Assembly (NCBI GenBank): GCA_000827495.1
Contig: KN817518.1
Location: forward strand, 708,405-772,404
Origin: Hypholoma sublateritium FD-334 SS-4
Lineage: Eukaryota > Basidiomycota > Agaricomycetes > Agaricales > Strophariaceae
Reading direction: 5' to 3'
Length of the DNA: 64,000 nt
Each line of letters begins with the position of its first letter. Positions within the stretch are counted from its first letter, which is position 1. The translations under genes were made by a program, and so were the position numbers. This document shows positions 32,801 to 44,903 of the stretch, one piece after another. The notes under the pieces are model-generated. The model was not told where the DNA came from. It saw nothing but the letters and a program-made list of their open reading frames with translations, and ran no database searches.

Positions 32801-33674
32801 CTGCGTTTTACGAGAGCGCTGGGGCGGGATTTCTCCCGATGTACCGGTCCCTGTGCCCGAGTCGCTGCGGGTGGCATCATCCACGGCAAGCCGGGTGGTT
32901 CGTGACCGATTTGCTCATTTTGAGTTTGGTTGTTTGCCCCTCGGGTCTGGTTCATCAAAACGCTTGGGCTTATGTTCACGAAATGAAGACGGCTGTGGTA
33001 AGAGTCTTGATTTATTTTCGGGACTACGATCGGTGCATCAACCCCGCGCATATAAATACGCGCACCGGGCCTCCACCGGGCCACGATTGAAATACATTTG
33101 GCATGGTATGACGCGCTTTGGAAGTACCAGGATTTACATACAGAATATTTATGTAAGAGGAAAAAGAAAGCCTCAACTCAACCTCAGCTCGTGCACTGGG
33201 CTGTTTGGCGTGTCTGTGAATTTACTGGAAATATAACGCAGTTGTGATTTTCTCTATGCATATATTATTCAACACAAGCTTTCGGAAGGCATGACACTAA
33301 ATATGTACTTGACCCACTGACAAAGGAATTAGAATCGTCGAGTTAACCTCTAAATTTGCAGAAATGATCCATGAGTGCGTACTTTTCGCTGTCGCTAACA
33401 ATGTATGATTTTTGACTCAGGAGTAGAAATGGTGATATTGTGTGAGTATTCTGAAAGTAATTGCTACAATGAGTACAACATGCGTGAATAAACGAATATA
33501 CAACGTATACACTATGCAAATGACAATGCTGCGGCATAATCATAATGATGATAGGAACGATCCTCGACCAATTACACTGATCCAACCGACGATGCGAGAA
33601 AGGATGATGGGAAAGCCATGGGGAGACACTACAAAATGCCCAAATATGAAGAGTATGAAAATGCTGGAGAAGGT
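29873..33674. other. 3.8-kb gene desert upstream of the CASTOR-like gene
   Basis: I find no supported gene on either strand. A short hairpin (AGGCTCAG ... CTGAGCCT, 30242-30269) and AT-rich patches (30350-30380, 31620-31660) are the only structure noticed. No tRNA B-box context and no mobile-element coding motifs were seen. Confidence 0.5.
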
Positions 33675-34835
33675 CTACTTGGTTTTTCTTTTGCTGCGCT
33701 TAGGTTTGAGGGGAGAAAGAGCATGACGCGAGGATGATGAGCCTCCCTCTGCCTTGGGGGCATTCCGTGACTGTGCACTGGCCTCGGGAGCCGCGAATTT
33801 CATGCGCTTCGATGGCTTCGGATTGGCGGTGGCGCTGGGGTTTACAGGGCGTTTGCGCAGGTTGTAGCGTCGCGCGGCTGGAGGTTTCTCGATTGTTGTG
33901 TGATTACGAAAGTCACGCGGTTTGACCATGCGCGAAGTCTGTCTCTGCAGGTGAGAAATGGAATTATTGTGTCTTAGCGGAGACGAAAATGAGCCAGGCG
34001 ATGGTGGAGCTGATGAAAGAGGGGAGGAGAGAATGTTCAATCTTGAGCTACTTGACGAAAGGTTCCGTTGAGACGATGATCTATGGATCAGTTGAGTGGT
34101 TGTCAGCCCCAGGATGATAGGGCTGTCTACAACAGTCGCCTGGGCTGCCAAATGTGCAGTCGATGGTTCATTGCTTATTTGGGGATCCAATTTCCAAGAA
34201 CCGTTTGGCATAATGAGAGGCGTCTTGATTTCATTTGAGGTTTGTGATTCAGGAATGGTCACTGCAGCTGGGGATGTAGGCGCCCAGGGTGAGGTGCTGA
34301 TATGCTGATCAGCTTGAATATGGTCCTCAATATTCAAAAATCCCTGCTGACGTGTGGGTGGGGGAGGAGGTGATAATACAGGTTCCGTTACAGTTCTTTC
34401 TAAAGGCTGACTGGATTCTTGACTGGGTTGAGAGAACACACCATCTTCAGCAGTCTCAGTTGATTGTCGTTGGACTCCGTGATTTCTATTGACTGCAGGC
34501 TGAATCTGACGAGGATGACGGTAAATAGTACGGACAGGTGGCAGGTCTGTCTTCTCATATGCGAAATCTCTGACTTTAATCCCTAGCTTAGCGAGATCCG
34601 CAGCGGTAGGTTGTTCATCTTGGACCATGATTGGTGGCTTCGGCCGGGGCACACGATTCTTCGCCAACTTCGAACTTGAATGCCCTGCCACAGCGGGCGT
34701 TGATGTGATAACCACAGTGCTTTCAGTGGTAGCCTTCAAACGCAAGATAAGATGGTATTCTAATTGAAAGATATAGGTTGAACTCACAGCGCCGACTCCC
34801 TCGAAGCATTCATCGACGATGCTCGTGACTTCCAT
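33675..34835 (-). CDS. Orphan disordered basic protein, 368 residues, 2 exons
   Basis: The exons are 34788-34835 and 33675-34733. There is no recognised catalytic domain. A short conserved-looking block (PTAADLAKLGIKVRDFAYE) at about residues 53-71 is the only ordered-looking element. The rest is rich in Ser, Pro, Gln and Arg. The C-terminus is strongly basic (RRYNLRKRPVN, KPSKRMKF, LKPKRSKRKTK) with several candidate nuclear localisation signals. A nuclear DNA- or chromatin-associated protein is a reasonable guess. Head-to-head with the PP2C gene (425 bp between starts). Confidence 0.72.
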   Translation of the reverse strand: MEVTSIVDECFEGVGAVSSTYIFQLEYHLILRLKATTESTVVITSTPAVAGHSSSKLAKNRVPRPKPPIMVQDEQPTAADLAKLGIKVRDFAYEKTDLPPVRTIYRHPRQIQPAVNRNHGVQRQSTETAEDGVFSQPSQESSQPLERTVTEPVLSPPPPPTRQQGFLNIEDHIQADQHISTSPWAPTSPAAVTIPESQTSNEIKTPLIMPNGSWKLDPQISNEPSTAHLAAQATVVDSPIILGLTTTQLIHRSSSQRNLSSSSSRLNILSSPLSSAPPSPGSFSSPLRHNNSISHLQRQTSRMVKPRDFRNHTTIEKPPAARRYNLRKRPVNPSATANPKPSKRMKFAAPEASAQSRNAPKAEGGSSSSRHALSPLKPKRSKRKTK

Positions 34836-35260
34836 GATTCTTCCAATTGAGGCAGGACCCTTGATGCACGATTGCGAAGTGCAGAATCACACCAAAGGGG
34901 GATTTCAAGTTCACAAAGAGGTCTCTAACGGGCAAAAAAACCCCACTGATGGTCAACTCCTTGCTTTGAGCAAGAAAGAGGTTGTCGTTTGAGCGATATG
35001 AAACAGGCAGACCGGTACTAACTCCGCCACTGCCAGACAATGGGCAGGCGGATGACCAAACACGACCAGCGTGTCGTCCATGTGACTCATTTGACCGCGT
35101 CAATGACGTAAGCACGCTTTCAAACTCCAGCCAGCAGCAGCGTCGCCAATGGAGGCCCAATCGAGCTCTTTCTATCTTTATTCTTTCTAGATTTTCCCCT
35201 TGTCGACATTGGCTATCCTAGTTCAAGCAGAATTAACTTTCAGAATTAGTTGCTCTGAGC
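34836..35260. promoter_or_regulatory. Shared promoter of the orphan basic protein and PP2C genes
   Basis: 425 bp lie between divergent start codons. A T-rich tract (35170-35200) precedes the PP2C start. No specific site was identified. Confidence 0.5.
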
Positions 35261-37092
35261 ATGCTTCGTCGCGTGTGGAAACCAGTCGCTGCTACAGTGG
35301 TTATTGGCACACCCGCCTATTATTATTATAAGACCCACTACAGCGCGCCACAGACTTTCGACCTTCAGGTCAAAGTCAAGGGCGCCACGGGAAAAACTGA
35401 AATGTCAACTCGGTCGTTCCCTCTCCTCCCCCTGAAGGATTTGGAGGCGCGTATCCAACAAAACGCGACCTCGGAGACGAATACGCGGCCAGATGGTATT
35501 ACATGGAAATACACGACCGCCAATCTCGCTTCCAACAACCCTATCGAAGACGCGCACTCTAACCATATTATCGGCCGCGACGAATCAGACCCTTCAGCTC
35601 CTGGCGACTATCTCTTCTTTGCCGTAATGGACGGACATGGCGGCTTCGAAACCTCCCGCTTGTTATCTCGCATTCTCATTCAGGCCGTCGTACTTGAGCT
35701 TTCCACCCTCATCGCAGACCCCAAATCATCGCCGCAGTCAGGCTTGCTCGGTCGAGTCAAAAGTCTTCTCTGGTTAGCGCCATCAAATGCCGTCAGAGCC
35801 TCCTTGGATGCAGACCCTACTCGTGTCTCCATAGCCATCGAAAATGCCTTCACAAAGCTGGACGACGAACTTCTACGAGCCCCTCTTCGCATCCTGGCCA
35901 ATAATATGGCTCCGGAAGATCACAAAAATAAAGTGATTCCGGATCTGAGCCAGCATCCTCTCGCTTTGACCACAATGCTCCCAGCCGTTTCTGGTGTGTA
36001 ATCAAACGTTAGAGGTTCATGCCACTCTAATGAATCACTTCTAGGGAGTTGCGCCTTGATGGCTATATTTGACACCGCGCACCGCGATCTATATGTGGCT
36101 TGTGTAGGCGATAGCAGAGCGGTTGCAGGTGTTTGGGAACCTTCTTCGGATGGAAAAGGCCAATGGCGTATCGAAGTCCTCAGTGAGGACCAAACTGGCC
36201 GCAACCCTTCTGAGCTAGCACGGTAAAGCATCAGTATCATGCTGTATATTTCTGCCTCGCTCATGTTGAACCAAAGGATACGATCAGAACACCCTAAGGA
36301 TGAAGAAGACTTCGTGATACGGGAAGGTCGTGTCCTCGGTGGCCTTGAGCCCAGCCGTGCTTTCGGCGACGCACGATACAAATGGCCTCGTGCCGTTCAG
36401 GAAGTGTAAGTCTGATATAATTCACTATGCGACAGCTCATAACTGAGCCTTTGATTTCTCTGCTGATCGATCAGCCTGAACGAGGCATTCATGGTTGGAA
36501 ATCAGAAGCCTCTGCGCCAACCGCCGACCGCATTCAAGACGCCACCTTACGTAGTCGCACGACCCGCGGTGACCCACCGTAAAATGTCTCTTTCTGCAGT
36601 TTCTGGCCCAGAGTCATCAGAAAAGACGAAACGCTTCTTGGTGCTTGCCACTGATGGTCTATGGGATGAGCTGAGGTATGCATTTTCTTTATTGCATACC
36701 AATGTGTACACCGTATTAATGATGCCCGTAGCAATGAAGAAGTGGTCTCGCTGGTGGCCGGCCATCTGTCTGGTTTGAAGGGCACCATTCCAAAATCCGA
36801 GCTCCCGAACTTGGTTCCCACCGTCTCTGGTTCGCAAGGTGTTAGCGGCAAGAACAAGAGAGGCGGCAAAAAGGACGGTTTATGGGCATTCACTGACGAT
36901 AACCTCAGCGCACATCTAATCCGGAACGCGTTCGGTGGAGGCGATGAGCAGACCCTCCGTCGATGGCTCAGTATTCCCACACCGCATTCAAGGAGGTATA
37001 GAGATGACGTTACTGTGACTGTTGTCTGTTGGGAAGACGGGAATGAAGCTCAGGCAAATATTTCTACAGAAAAGATCAAGGCTAAACTGTAA
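35261..37092 (+). CDS. Mitochondrial PP2C-type phosphatase (Ptc5/PDP-like), 533 residues, 5 exons
   Basis: The exons are 35261-35993, 36045-36222, 36277-36405, 36475-36675 and 36732-37092. It is a Mg/Mn-dependent Ser/Thr phosphatase. The metal-binding motifs are present: EDAHS (Glu96, Asp97), VMDGHGG (Asp124), VGDSRA, ATDGLWDEL and RDDVTVTVV. The N-terminus MLRRVWKP plus a hydrophobic segment (VAATVVIGTPAYYYY) fits mitochondrial import with an inner-membrane anchor. Insertion pattern and GGLEPSRAFGDARYKWPRAV resemble yeast Ptc5 and the catalytic subunit of pyruvate dehydrogenase phosphatase. If so, it would reactivate pyruvate dehydrogenase by removing inhibitory phosphates. A Gly/Lys-rich insert (GKNKRGGKKDG) is in the last exon. 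Confidence 0.92.
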
Positions 37093-37250
37093 TAAAATAA
37101 ATAAGCTTTAGATCTACATGTCTGATGTGTGATAGCACCCCAACATCGAGATCGTGACCAGTGGCTGCCCTTTATGATCAGATGACAATTAATTACTCGT
37201 TACAATGTCATAGTCCGTTAACCAATCTAGACATCTAAATATCTACTGGT

Positions 37251-39493
37251 TCATATACCCATACGTTTCCGTTTGACAAATGGTTTACCGTATGGATTTG
37301 ATGTTACATAGCCCATCGTCCGGGCTCCAATCGCCGATGAAGGTCGTCTGTTCGGATTTTGGTTCTCTGGTTCGGAGATCCTGCGCTTCTTGTTCTTGTT
37401 CACACTTGCATAAAAGCTGGATGCGGGTATAGGCGATGAAGTGCGGGGCTGGGTAAGAGGTGAAGATGGCCTAGATGGTTCATCTGCGCCGTCAGAAACA
37501 CTTTTGCGCTTTTGCTTGCCCTTCGCGTCCTCGTCTATTCTGTCATCTTGCTGAAAGTTCTGTGCACCATTTGTGACAGGTTTCTTCTTCTTCCCCTCCT
37601 CGTCCGAATCGGACTCATAATTACCCAAGCTCTCAAGCTCTTTGCGCGCCTTGTCATTGTTACTTGAGGCCGCCTTGATCTTTGATTTCAGCGCCGACGC
37701 CTGGGGATCCACAGGGACGGATGAAGACAGCTGGCTGGTATTTTTGTTGCTTTTGAGAATCTCTGCGGAAGGGAGGAGAGGACCGATCAATGGCGCGGTG
37801 ACCTTCACGCCCTGGTCTTCGTCATCACCGGCGTCCTTAGGCTTCGTCGTCTTCTTCTTCATCCCTGCAGCCAGGCCGCTCTTCAGAGAGGAAGTTGAAG
37901 GGAGACCATTGGGGACCGACGTCTTCACTGCGGCCTCAAGCGTCTGGCCTTTATTTAGCATGTAAAACAGCATATATGCGTTCTTCTTGTCGGTCGGGGG
38001 GCTTGTTGCCTGGACCGTCTCGTCATTCATCTCGAACCATCGACCCTCTTTGCTTTTAACAAAGGCGTAATAGTGTCCTGAATTAGGTCCACTGCCTGCG
38101 TGGCAGATGACGCCGTATAGTGAATATGTGGGGCCAAATTGGCCTTCGCTCATGAAGGGCTGCAACAATAGTCTTTCGTCGTATTGCACTGGCTGTCCAA
38201 GTTTTCTCCCAAGAGGTGAGAATCGCTTCAAGTGAATTGTAAGGACGGGTGGGGCTTCATGTATCGTGAACCGTTTCTCGGCATTGACGTGTTTCTTACA
38301 CCTAGAAGGCGGAGTAATAAATCAGCCATAAGAGTGGAGCCAAGTGAAGTGAACGTACTTTTCACACTTGTACTTATCGGCGCCTTTCAAATAATCAACA
38401 GCGACATATTTTCGCAGAGCCTCCTTCAGCGACTCGCATTTAAAGATATCAAGGCTTAGGTCCAGTATGCGATCAAAGGTATCACTATTATGCCCGCAAT
38501 CTTTGCATGACACTCGCGATCGCAGTCGGCCCCCAAAGAGTTTGTGAACCCATGTTGTTTCAGCCAGCTTCGGATCTAGTTTTCTATATAAAATAAAAAT
38601 AAAAATCGAGCGCATTAGATTTCGTGGTAGATAGGACTAGAATCATACGAACGGTGGATATCCGGCGAGGCAAGACTTCTGCAGAGCATCAATAGCATAC
38701 CGTAAAAATTCGTGTGTATCTTCTTGCCTGCCTTTGCGCATGTGCTTCGCAATAACTGCAATTACCATAAACATCACGGTGATTTGCAGTGGACAGGCAG
38801 ACTACATACCTTGCAGATTATTGTTGATGGCGCTCGGGGAGAAGGATGCAGAACCTGCATAGGACCTGTGGGCAACTTGGCGAAGGCTGCAAGTCATGCA
38901 GAATCCAGAACCAACACGACCTGTATGTTCAATATGAGTGACACAATCTCGCAGGAAGTGATAGCGTGGATACGCACAGTCTTCTTTTTTGTGGGTGATT
39001 AATAATTTGAGCAAAGGGGGCGTGTGGAGAAGACATTGCAGTGCACTATTCAAGAAACAGGTGTTACCGCTGTTATATAGACCATTCCCTCGATTGTACG
39101 CTTGGGGCCACGTGAGGTCGATGGGTGAGGAATGAAGTGACACTGCTTTAGCGCTGGTCGAGCGAGCAGGCGCCGGGGTTGCTTTGGTAGGGACGGACGG
39201 AGTATGATTCGAGGCATCAATAAGCTGGATTGGAATAAGATATCGGCTAATGAATTGCGAACGAATTGACGCACTTCTGCTTTGGGAAGCTTAGGACTCG
39301 AATTTATTGCTTCATACTTTCCTTCTGCCACAGCCAATGTCCCTGACGACGATCCTTCCACAAACTCAATTGGGGGAGGAAGGAGGCTGTTGAAAGCTTC
39401 CATATCTTTCGATGGTCTGTAGTGCATTGGATCATCTGAGGTATGCTGCGACGAGAACATAGGTGATGGCAGGAAGGGCGAAGCTAGCATCAT
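37251..39493 (-). CDS. Ubiquitin-specific protease (USP/UBP, UCH domain), 651 residues, 6 exons
   Basis: The exons are 39275-39493, 38978-39224, 38810-38920, 38653-38755, 38359-38583 and 37251-38301. It is a cysteine protease that removes ubiquitin. The Cys box [20 protein letters not shown] puts the nucleophile at Cys129. The His box is [20 protein letters not shown] (His378), followed by WFEMNDETV. Zinc-finger cysteines are in [10 protein letters not shown] and [24 protein letters not shown] is also typical. The layout, with a short N-terminal extension and a long basic Ser-rich tail ([29 protein letters not shown]), is like USP36/USP42 and Ubp16-type enzymes, suggesting a nuclear or nucleolar location. 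The exact orthologue is unresolved. Intron 4 uses a GTTCGT donor. Confidence 0.94.
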
Positions 39494-40330
39494 TCTTCGT
39501 GTGGCACTGTTTTCGCGGCGGTAGAATTGCAGTGAAAAGGGAGCTGCTTGTGAGATTCGCGCCGCAAGAAGACGGATATCTGAGGTAAGGATAATCTTAA
39601 GAGTAGAAAGGGAACTCTCGGGGAAGGCGAGCGCGAGTCGGCAGTCAGTACTCAGTACTCAATGGTTGACCCTGCAATGTTATTTTTTGATCAACTTGCC
39701 GCGCTTTTGTTTGGCGTAGCACACCTCCTCCAAACACCTCATCGCGTGATGGGCCACTGTCCGAGTCAAGGCCACTATTCCTTAATTCAACGATTTGACT
39801 CTGAACATTCAATAAAAAACTGAGTTGGCTTGCATTGACACTTCCACAAATAACTTTCAATTCGAGAGCCGATAACAAAACTTAAGAGACAGGGTCAAAT
39901 ATTGGTCAAATATCCAGTATACTGATACACGGACTCGGAGGTGATGAAGTTTCAATTCCTATGATCCTATTCGTCCGAGTAATTATTATAAGGAGGACTA
40001 TTAATCGCGCATACGAGGCGACGTGTACATAGAGTATTGGGCAATCAAAGGCAAGGGCAGGGCAAGTGGCTACTAGATACAAAAGAGGGGTATGGGATAC
40101 AGTGGACGATGCTGCAGTCTATACGCGAGATCGAGTCTGGTAAATCCAGACAACGAGATCCCTGATGATTAAAGGGCAGATCCAAGAGAGCGATGGTGGT
40201 TTACAAAACTTGTCAATGTTAAAGGTGCGGAGAGGATGAGAAAGCGAAGAGAGAACGAAAGCTCGGAGAAACGCGAGCGGAAATTAAATGGTTGGACGAA
40301 GAAAAGAATAACGGCGAATAAAAATCAAGC
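39494..40330. other. Intergenic, USP promoter and zinc-finger gene 3' region
   Basis: No exon is supported. It holds the USP upstream region and the downstream region of the C2H2 factor. Confidence 0.5.
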
Positions 40331-41681
40331 TCAGTCCCATGTTGGCCATGATTGGTCGAGGAATTTCTGGGGCCCGTTGACGCTAAATTGAGGCTGAGGG
40401 AAGCTGAATCCCTTTTCTTGGGGGATGTCGTATGGATCAAGGCCGAATTGATAGGAAGCATGGTTTGGAGTTCCTGCCGTAGCATGCTGGTTAAATAGCT
40501 GGCGGTCATAATGTATGTGAGGAGATTGTATATGTGGATCTCGAACGGATAAGGGAGTGGGAGGGACTGAAAACCCATCTGGCGAACACGGGGGCGAGGG
40601 TGAGATAGAAAAAGACAAACGTGCCATGGTGTCAACCGTTTGAGGATACTCGACTAGGTGCTCGTATAAGGCAGTAGAGTCGGAGTACTCCTCGTGCTTT
40701 AATTGCAGCCAGGGGGAGATGAGGGTCTCTGTGGAGGACGCAGAACCAGAGGGGGCGCTTAAGATGGGGCGGTCGTCTCCTTGTTGAGTGTGATTCCCGC
40801 TGGAAAATAGTTCGGCCTCCGATTTATGATCAAAGAGATTCAGCTGAGTTCCCCATGATCCGTGAGTGCGTTCAAAGACACCCGGGTAGTATGGATGAAC
40901 AGGAGTGGGAGCCAAAGCAGGCGCGACCTTGTGGTATATGTCAGCGTGGTTTGATTTACGGCGCTGCCCCGTTGGTGGACGGAAGGCTTTCTTCATGGAG
41001 TCGAGCTCGTTGGATGTAGCCATCACAACATGCTTCTTCTTGAGATGTTGAGCAAAGGCTGAGCGACGTTTGATTCTGGAAATGAAAATGTTAGTGAGGC
41101 CATAACCGTCGTAGGGTAAAACAAATTACGCTGAGCCGCATTTTTCAATGTCGTTGGAAAAGGGGCACTCGTAGCGATAATCTACGAGATGGGTCTCCTT
41201 CTTGTGACGTGCATGGGAGGAAGGGTCGCCGAATTCTGCGCCACAATCCTGGAAGGCGCATCTGTAAGGCTTATTCCCTGTGCTATTTAAAGGATGATTT
41301 GAATTTCGAAGTAAAGTAGCAGAGGGAGACGACTCACTGGACGTTCATATGCGTCTTTAACCCCGAGTTCTGAGAGAACCTCTTCCCGCAAACTTTACAT
41401 TCGTGATTTCTGAGCAGCTCGATTAGGTACGATACAAATGACAGTTTATTTGGCACTCACTTCACGCCAGTATGAAGCTGTTCGTGGCGTTTGAGATCTC
41501 CCCGACGAATAAAGGACTTAACACATTTGCTACAGGCCAGCTTTGGGAATATTGTCGGTCAAATCTAGACAAGGTAAAGTACGGGATGGTTTACCTTGAC
41601 ATTAGAGGGTACCGGGGTAGCGGACGCTCCTTGGGGTCCAGTCCGAGCTAGGATTGAGTTACGAGCAGATACCTTGCGCAT
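40331..41681 (-). CDS. C2H2 zinc-finger transcription factor, 378 residues, 5 exons
   Basis: The exons are 41595-41681, 41461-41540, 41338-41409, 41130-41282 and 40331-41075. Three C2H2 fingers follow one another: CSKCVKSFIRRGDLKRHEQL-H, CKVCGKRFSQNSGLKTHMNV-H, and CAFQDCGAEFGDPSSHARHK-x2-H. A divergent fourth element is YECPF...CGSAIKRRSAFAQHLKKKH. The TGxK linkers between fingers are canonical. Each intron interrupts at or near a finger or linker. The 230-residue C-terminus is disordered, with Ser/Pro and aromatic residues (SFSISPSPPCSPD, FSVPPTPLS) that would suit an activation or repression domain. Target genes cannot be inferred. It should act in the nucleus as a sequence-specific DNA-binding protein. 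Confidence 0.9.
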
Positions 41682-42327
41682 GGTGATTAATGAGATTTGT
41701 GCGTTAGACACTTTAAGTTAAAAAGATGGGTGAGGCTGTCCGGCAACGCTACACGATGTAGAATGAAAAAGGGAGTCGTCGAGGAGCGGAATATGGACCG
41801 CGAATCGTTCATATCGTCTATTTAACGCGTTTCAATTTTACGCCGCTCGTTCCGGCTCCGAACAAAGATGTTCGCTCACAAAACGACTGTGAGCGATCGG
41901 TTATTGTGTCGCGATCCGGGTGTAAGGATGATAATCTACGTTCTTGCAAACAGAATTTTGCATTGGAACGCAAAACGAGGAGGGATCGCGGAATCTCTAA
42001 TACGGACAAAGATCTCCTTTGGGATATCTACAAAGGAGATTACATGAGAAGAGACAAAAGACATGGGGGTAGGTCTCACCTTAGGTTGTTGTTTTTCCCA
42101 ACAAAGGCATACGCCCGGGGAGGATGGTCGGACCCTCGCTCACCACACGTGGTACAGTACCCTTTATATGGGAATTAATGATCGCTTGAGGAAGCTTTTA
42201 GAAAGGTTAATTATGCAAAAGACGACGCAAATAGAATAATATCAAAAAGAGGTGATACGGTAAACGAGTGAAAAGTCGTGGTAATCCTCATGTCCTGCTT
42301 GTGGGCCTTGGGAAACCAAGAAACAAA
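41682..42327. other. Intergenic, C2H2 promoter and F-box gene 3' region
   Basis: No exon is supported. AT-rich sequence near 42180-42260 fits 3' untranslated sequence of the F-box gene. Confidence 0.5.
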
Positions 42328-43845
42328 TCAGTGACCTAGACCTGGTCCGTCTATCTTCTGTGTAATGAATTCTTCCATCCAGGGAGAGATAGCGAGAAGA
42401 TCATTCCAGTCAAAGGAGGCGTATTGGTGACCGGCAAAAGCTGCATTTTCGAAATCACGGGACGGACCTAGAAGTTGGGCAATTATCCTAGGTGGAAATG
42501 AAGCATCGTGAAAATGAGCAATCACGAGGGAGAACAAATGAATGAGACGAACATCAAGCCACCAACCCAATGTAAACCGTGTTTGTCGATGTCCTCGTAG
42601 CCAGCCCATCGTAAGTCGTAGCCTCCCGGAGTAAACAAGGGATAATTGTGGTGCGTATATGATGGCTGAGGATGGCTCAGGCGCGTGTATGCGCTAGAAG
42701 GATTATGATAGTTGTTGAGTACTAATCAACGCGTCGAGGTAAGCGACATTGACAATCAACAAAGACGAATAGCGGCCTCACAAAAAGCTGGCATGGTTGT
42801 CGCTGATAAAGGATATATCCCATGATCATCAACGACAGTGAACGGCTTGGGAACTGGATAGTACGGAGAATTTTGACTGTCGGGCATGATTCCAGGTGGA
42901 TTGAGAAATATGCGTGCATTAGGATTTACAGTTAAGTTCGTCCGGGGCTTTGTTAGGGTCCCAAATGCCAGTATACGAACGTCGGCCAGTTGTAATACCA
43001 GCTGAAATATAAGGTTAGAGATAAGCTTTCGGTGACAATGGAACCACAGACTCTGATACGCGTCTCGAGGTGGGAGAGGTTACTTTGCAGCCTAACAATG
43101 CTCTTAACATATTATTCCATCTCCGGCGAACCGTTATGCATTATCACTGACTTGATCTCATTAAATACAACCATGGGATTGAAGTTTCGTGAAGAAGCTT
43201 CCAGTTCATTGGCGGAACCACTGCGATTGAGTACAATATATCTAAATGACGGTCAAATGCTGCAATCGATATTAGAGAGTCACTGAACTTGGTCCACGAT
43301 TCATCAGCTGTACATGAGCTCGTACTGCGATGCCATATGCGATGTAACATTCTAAGGGTAGATTGGATTATGCGGGCTCACGAAGGAAGACAAAGTAGAA
43401 CGAACTTTAGATACGCCTCCTTCCATGAACTTTCCTTCTTCCATTTCACCCAGCTGGGAAGAAACCGACGTTTAAAACAGTCCTCCCATTCTGAAGCTTG
43501 GAGATGGGGCAGAGTCGCTTCGTAAAGGATGAAGGAAGGGCTTGCTGATGCCAAAATCTCAACCCAGTTATGTCGTGGGACAGTTGTACGGACGCTCAGG
43601 TGCTTCAGCTCCTTTTCATAGGATGAGTTGCTGAGATTACGTTTGATCGGTCGTCTCCAAGGGTTAAGTGAGGGGTCTGAGGCGACTAAACAGAAACGCT
43701 TCGATAATTGGGACATCATTATCAGCGATTCTAAATCTAATTCGCCTAGGATTTCAGCGATGAGTTCGACGGGGAGACTTTCGAAGAACATTTCATGTAT
43801 AGACGAAGTAGTGATCGAGCTTCGTCGGGCCACAATGAAAGACAA
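42328..43845 (-). CDS. F-box protein, 405 residues, 6 exons
   Basis: The exons are 43382-43845, 43152-43324, 43060-43091, 42782-43001, 42553-42721 and 42328-42487. All phases close. The F-box is at about residues 18-60: FFESLPVELIAEILGELDLE, then SLIMMSQLSKRFCLVASDP, the surface that binds Skp1 in an SCF ubiquitin ligase. The C-terminal region is not a leucine-rich or WD repeat. Its motifs include WVEILASASPSFILYEATLP, RILAFGTLTKP, FLNPPGIMPD, YPLFTPGGYDLRWAGYED and WNDLLAISPWMEEFI. The substrate is unknown. Exon 3 is 32 nt. Exon 5 uses a GTTCGT donor chosen because the earlier GTTTAC donor would run into a stop. Confidence 0.85.
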
Positions 43846-44484
43846 AGCGAAGCCGTCGCTATGTGAGAGAAGAGCTGGACGTTAGGAGTGAGACTAGGAC
43901 TAGGGTAAGCGGCGCTAATTCCATTGACATCAGATCAACAACACGTACAAAATGTTCTCTCCATAACCGTCATCATCTCTCCTCCATCCCGAATCCCTCA
44001 CGATCCCGGACCGCCCACTTGTTGAGGCTACTTGCGCCCGTTGCTTGATTATCTTGTCTCTACATATCTCAGAATCGTCTATTGCCGCAGCTCACGAAGT
44101 TCATTCTTGGGTTTTACTTCAACTTTGCCAGACCTCGTGTCCATCTGACGACAACGATCGAATAAGGACCACCAAAGTTTACTATGTCAAACAACTACAC
44201 CTGCTATACAGACTCCCCGTGTCAGTTTCCCTTTTGTTCACAGATTATATGGCCATTGGACTGCCTCCAGGATCCCAGCATCTCATACCGTGATGATATC
44301 GCCAGAATAAAGACTCGCACCTGTTATTGGTCTGAGGAGTCTCGCAGAGACTAGAATATAAACCTATTATTTTGCTTTGGACGCCTTATTATTTCCACTG
44401 TTTCAGACCGTTGGTAGCGCTAAAAGACACTTCGTTGGTAAGCTCTCGTTATATCCTCGGACGTCCTGACTCCTCCACGCGAAA
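43846..44484. other. Intergenic, F-box promoter region
   Basis: No supported exon. It contains the F-box promoter and the upstream region of the small candidate gene. Confidence 0.5.
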
Positions 44485-44903
44485 ATGCCACCAATATCAT
44501 CGATTTTTGCCTCCTCCGCAACAGCCGCTGACGCGAAGACGTACAAATTTAATAAGGTAAGGTGCTTCCATCTATCAAAGCTTATTATTCAATTGTAAGT
44601 CAGCAGCAGTTTTTCTTTATAAAGGCTTTCCCGCGAGCTTTGAAAGGAGCGAAGAATCGATCGAAGTTTATACCAGAGAATTTCACAAGATGGCCGCGGT
44701 AATCCATACCTTCTTCCAAAATGAATATCCCCTCGCGTTTATTCAGGACCTTCCCGGGTTTTTCACGTAGGAGGGGGTGGAGCGCTCGATTTCAACTCTT
44801 CTCTTTTCCTTTCTCCTCTCATGTTGCTGGTTTATGGAGAGCTACAGTGGTCGAGATACTGATGCGCCAATTCAAACGAGTTAGGTACAGCATAGGCTGT
44901 TAA
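44485..44903 (+). CDS. Candidate small basic protein, about 100 residues, 3 exons
   Basis: Proposed exons are 44485-44556, 44625-44698 and 44747-44903, with GTAAGG and GTAATC donors, good acceptors and closing phases. The N-terminus is MPPISSIFASSATAADAKTY. The second exon encodes a compact block FPRALKGAKNRSKFIPENFT with RWPR. The third is Arg/Phe-rich. Basic and hydrophobic composition would suit a small mitochondrial or nuclear protein, but I do not recognise it. The third exon is the weakest part, and another 3' structure is possible. Confidence 0.35.

Noticed and set aside
24101..33674. Possible transposon remnants
   Set aside because: I looked for reverse transcriptase, transposase, integrase, terminal repeats and target-site duplications in the two deserts and saw none. 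A repeat-library search would be needed to exclude decayed copies.
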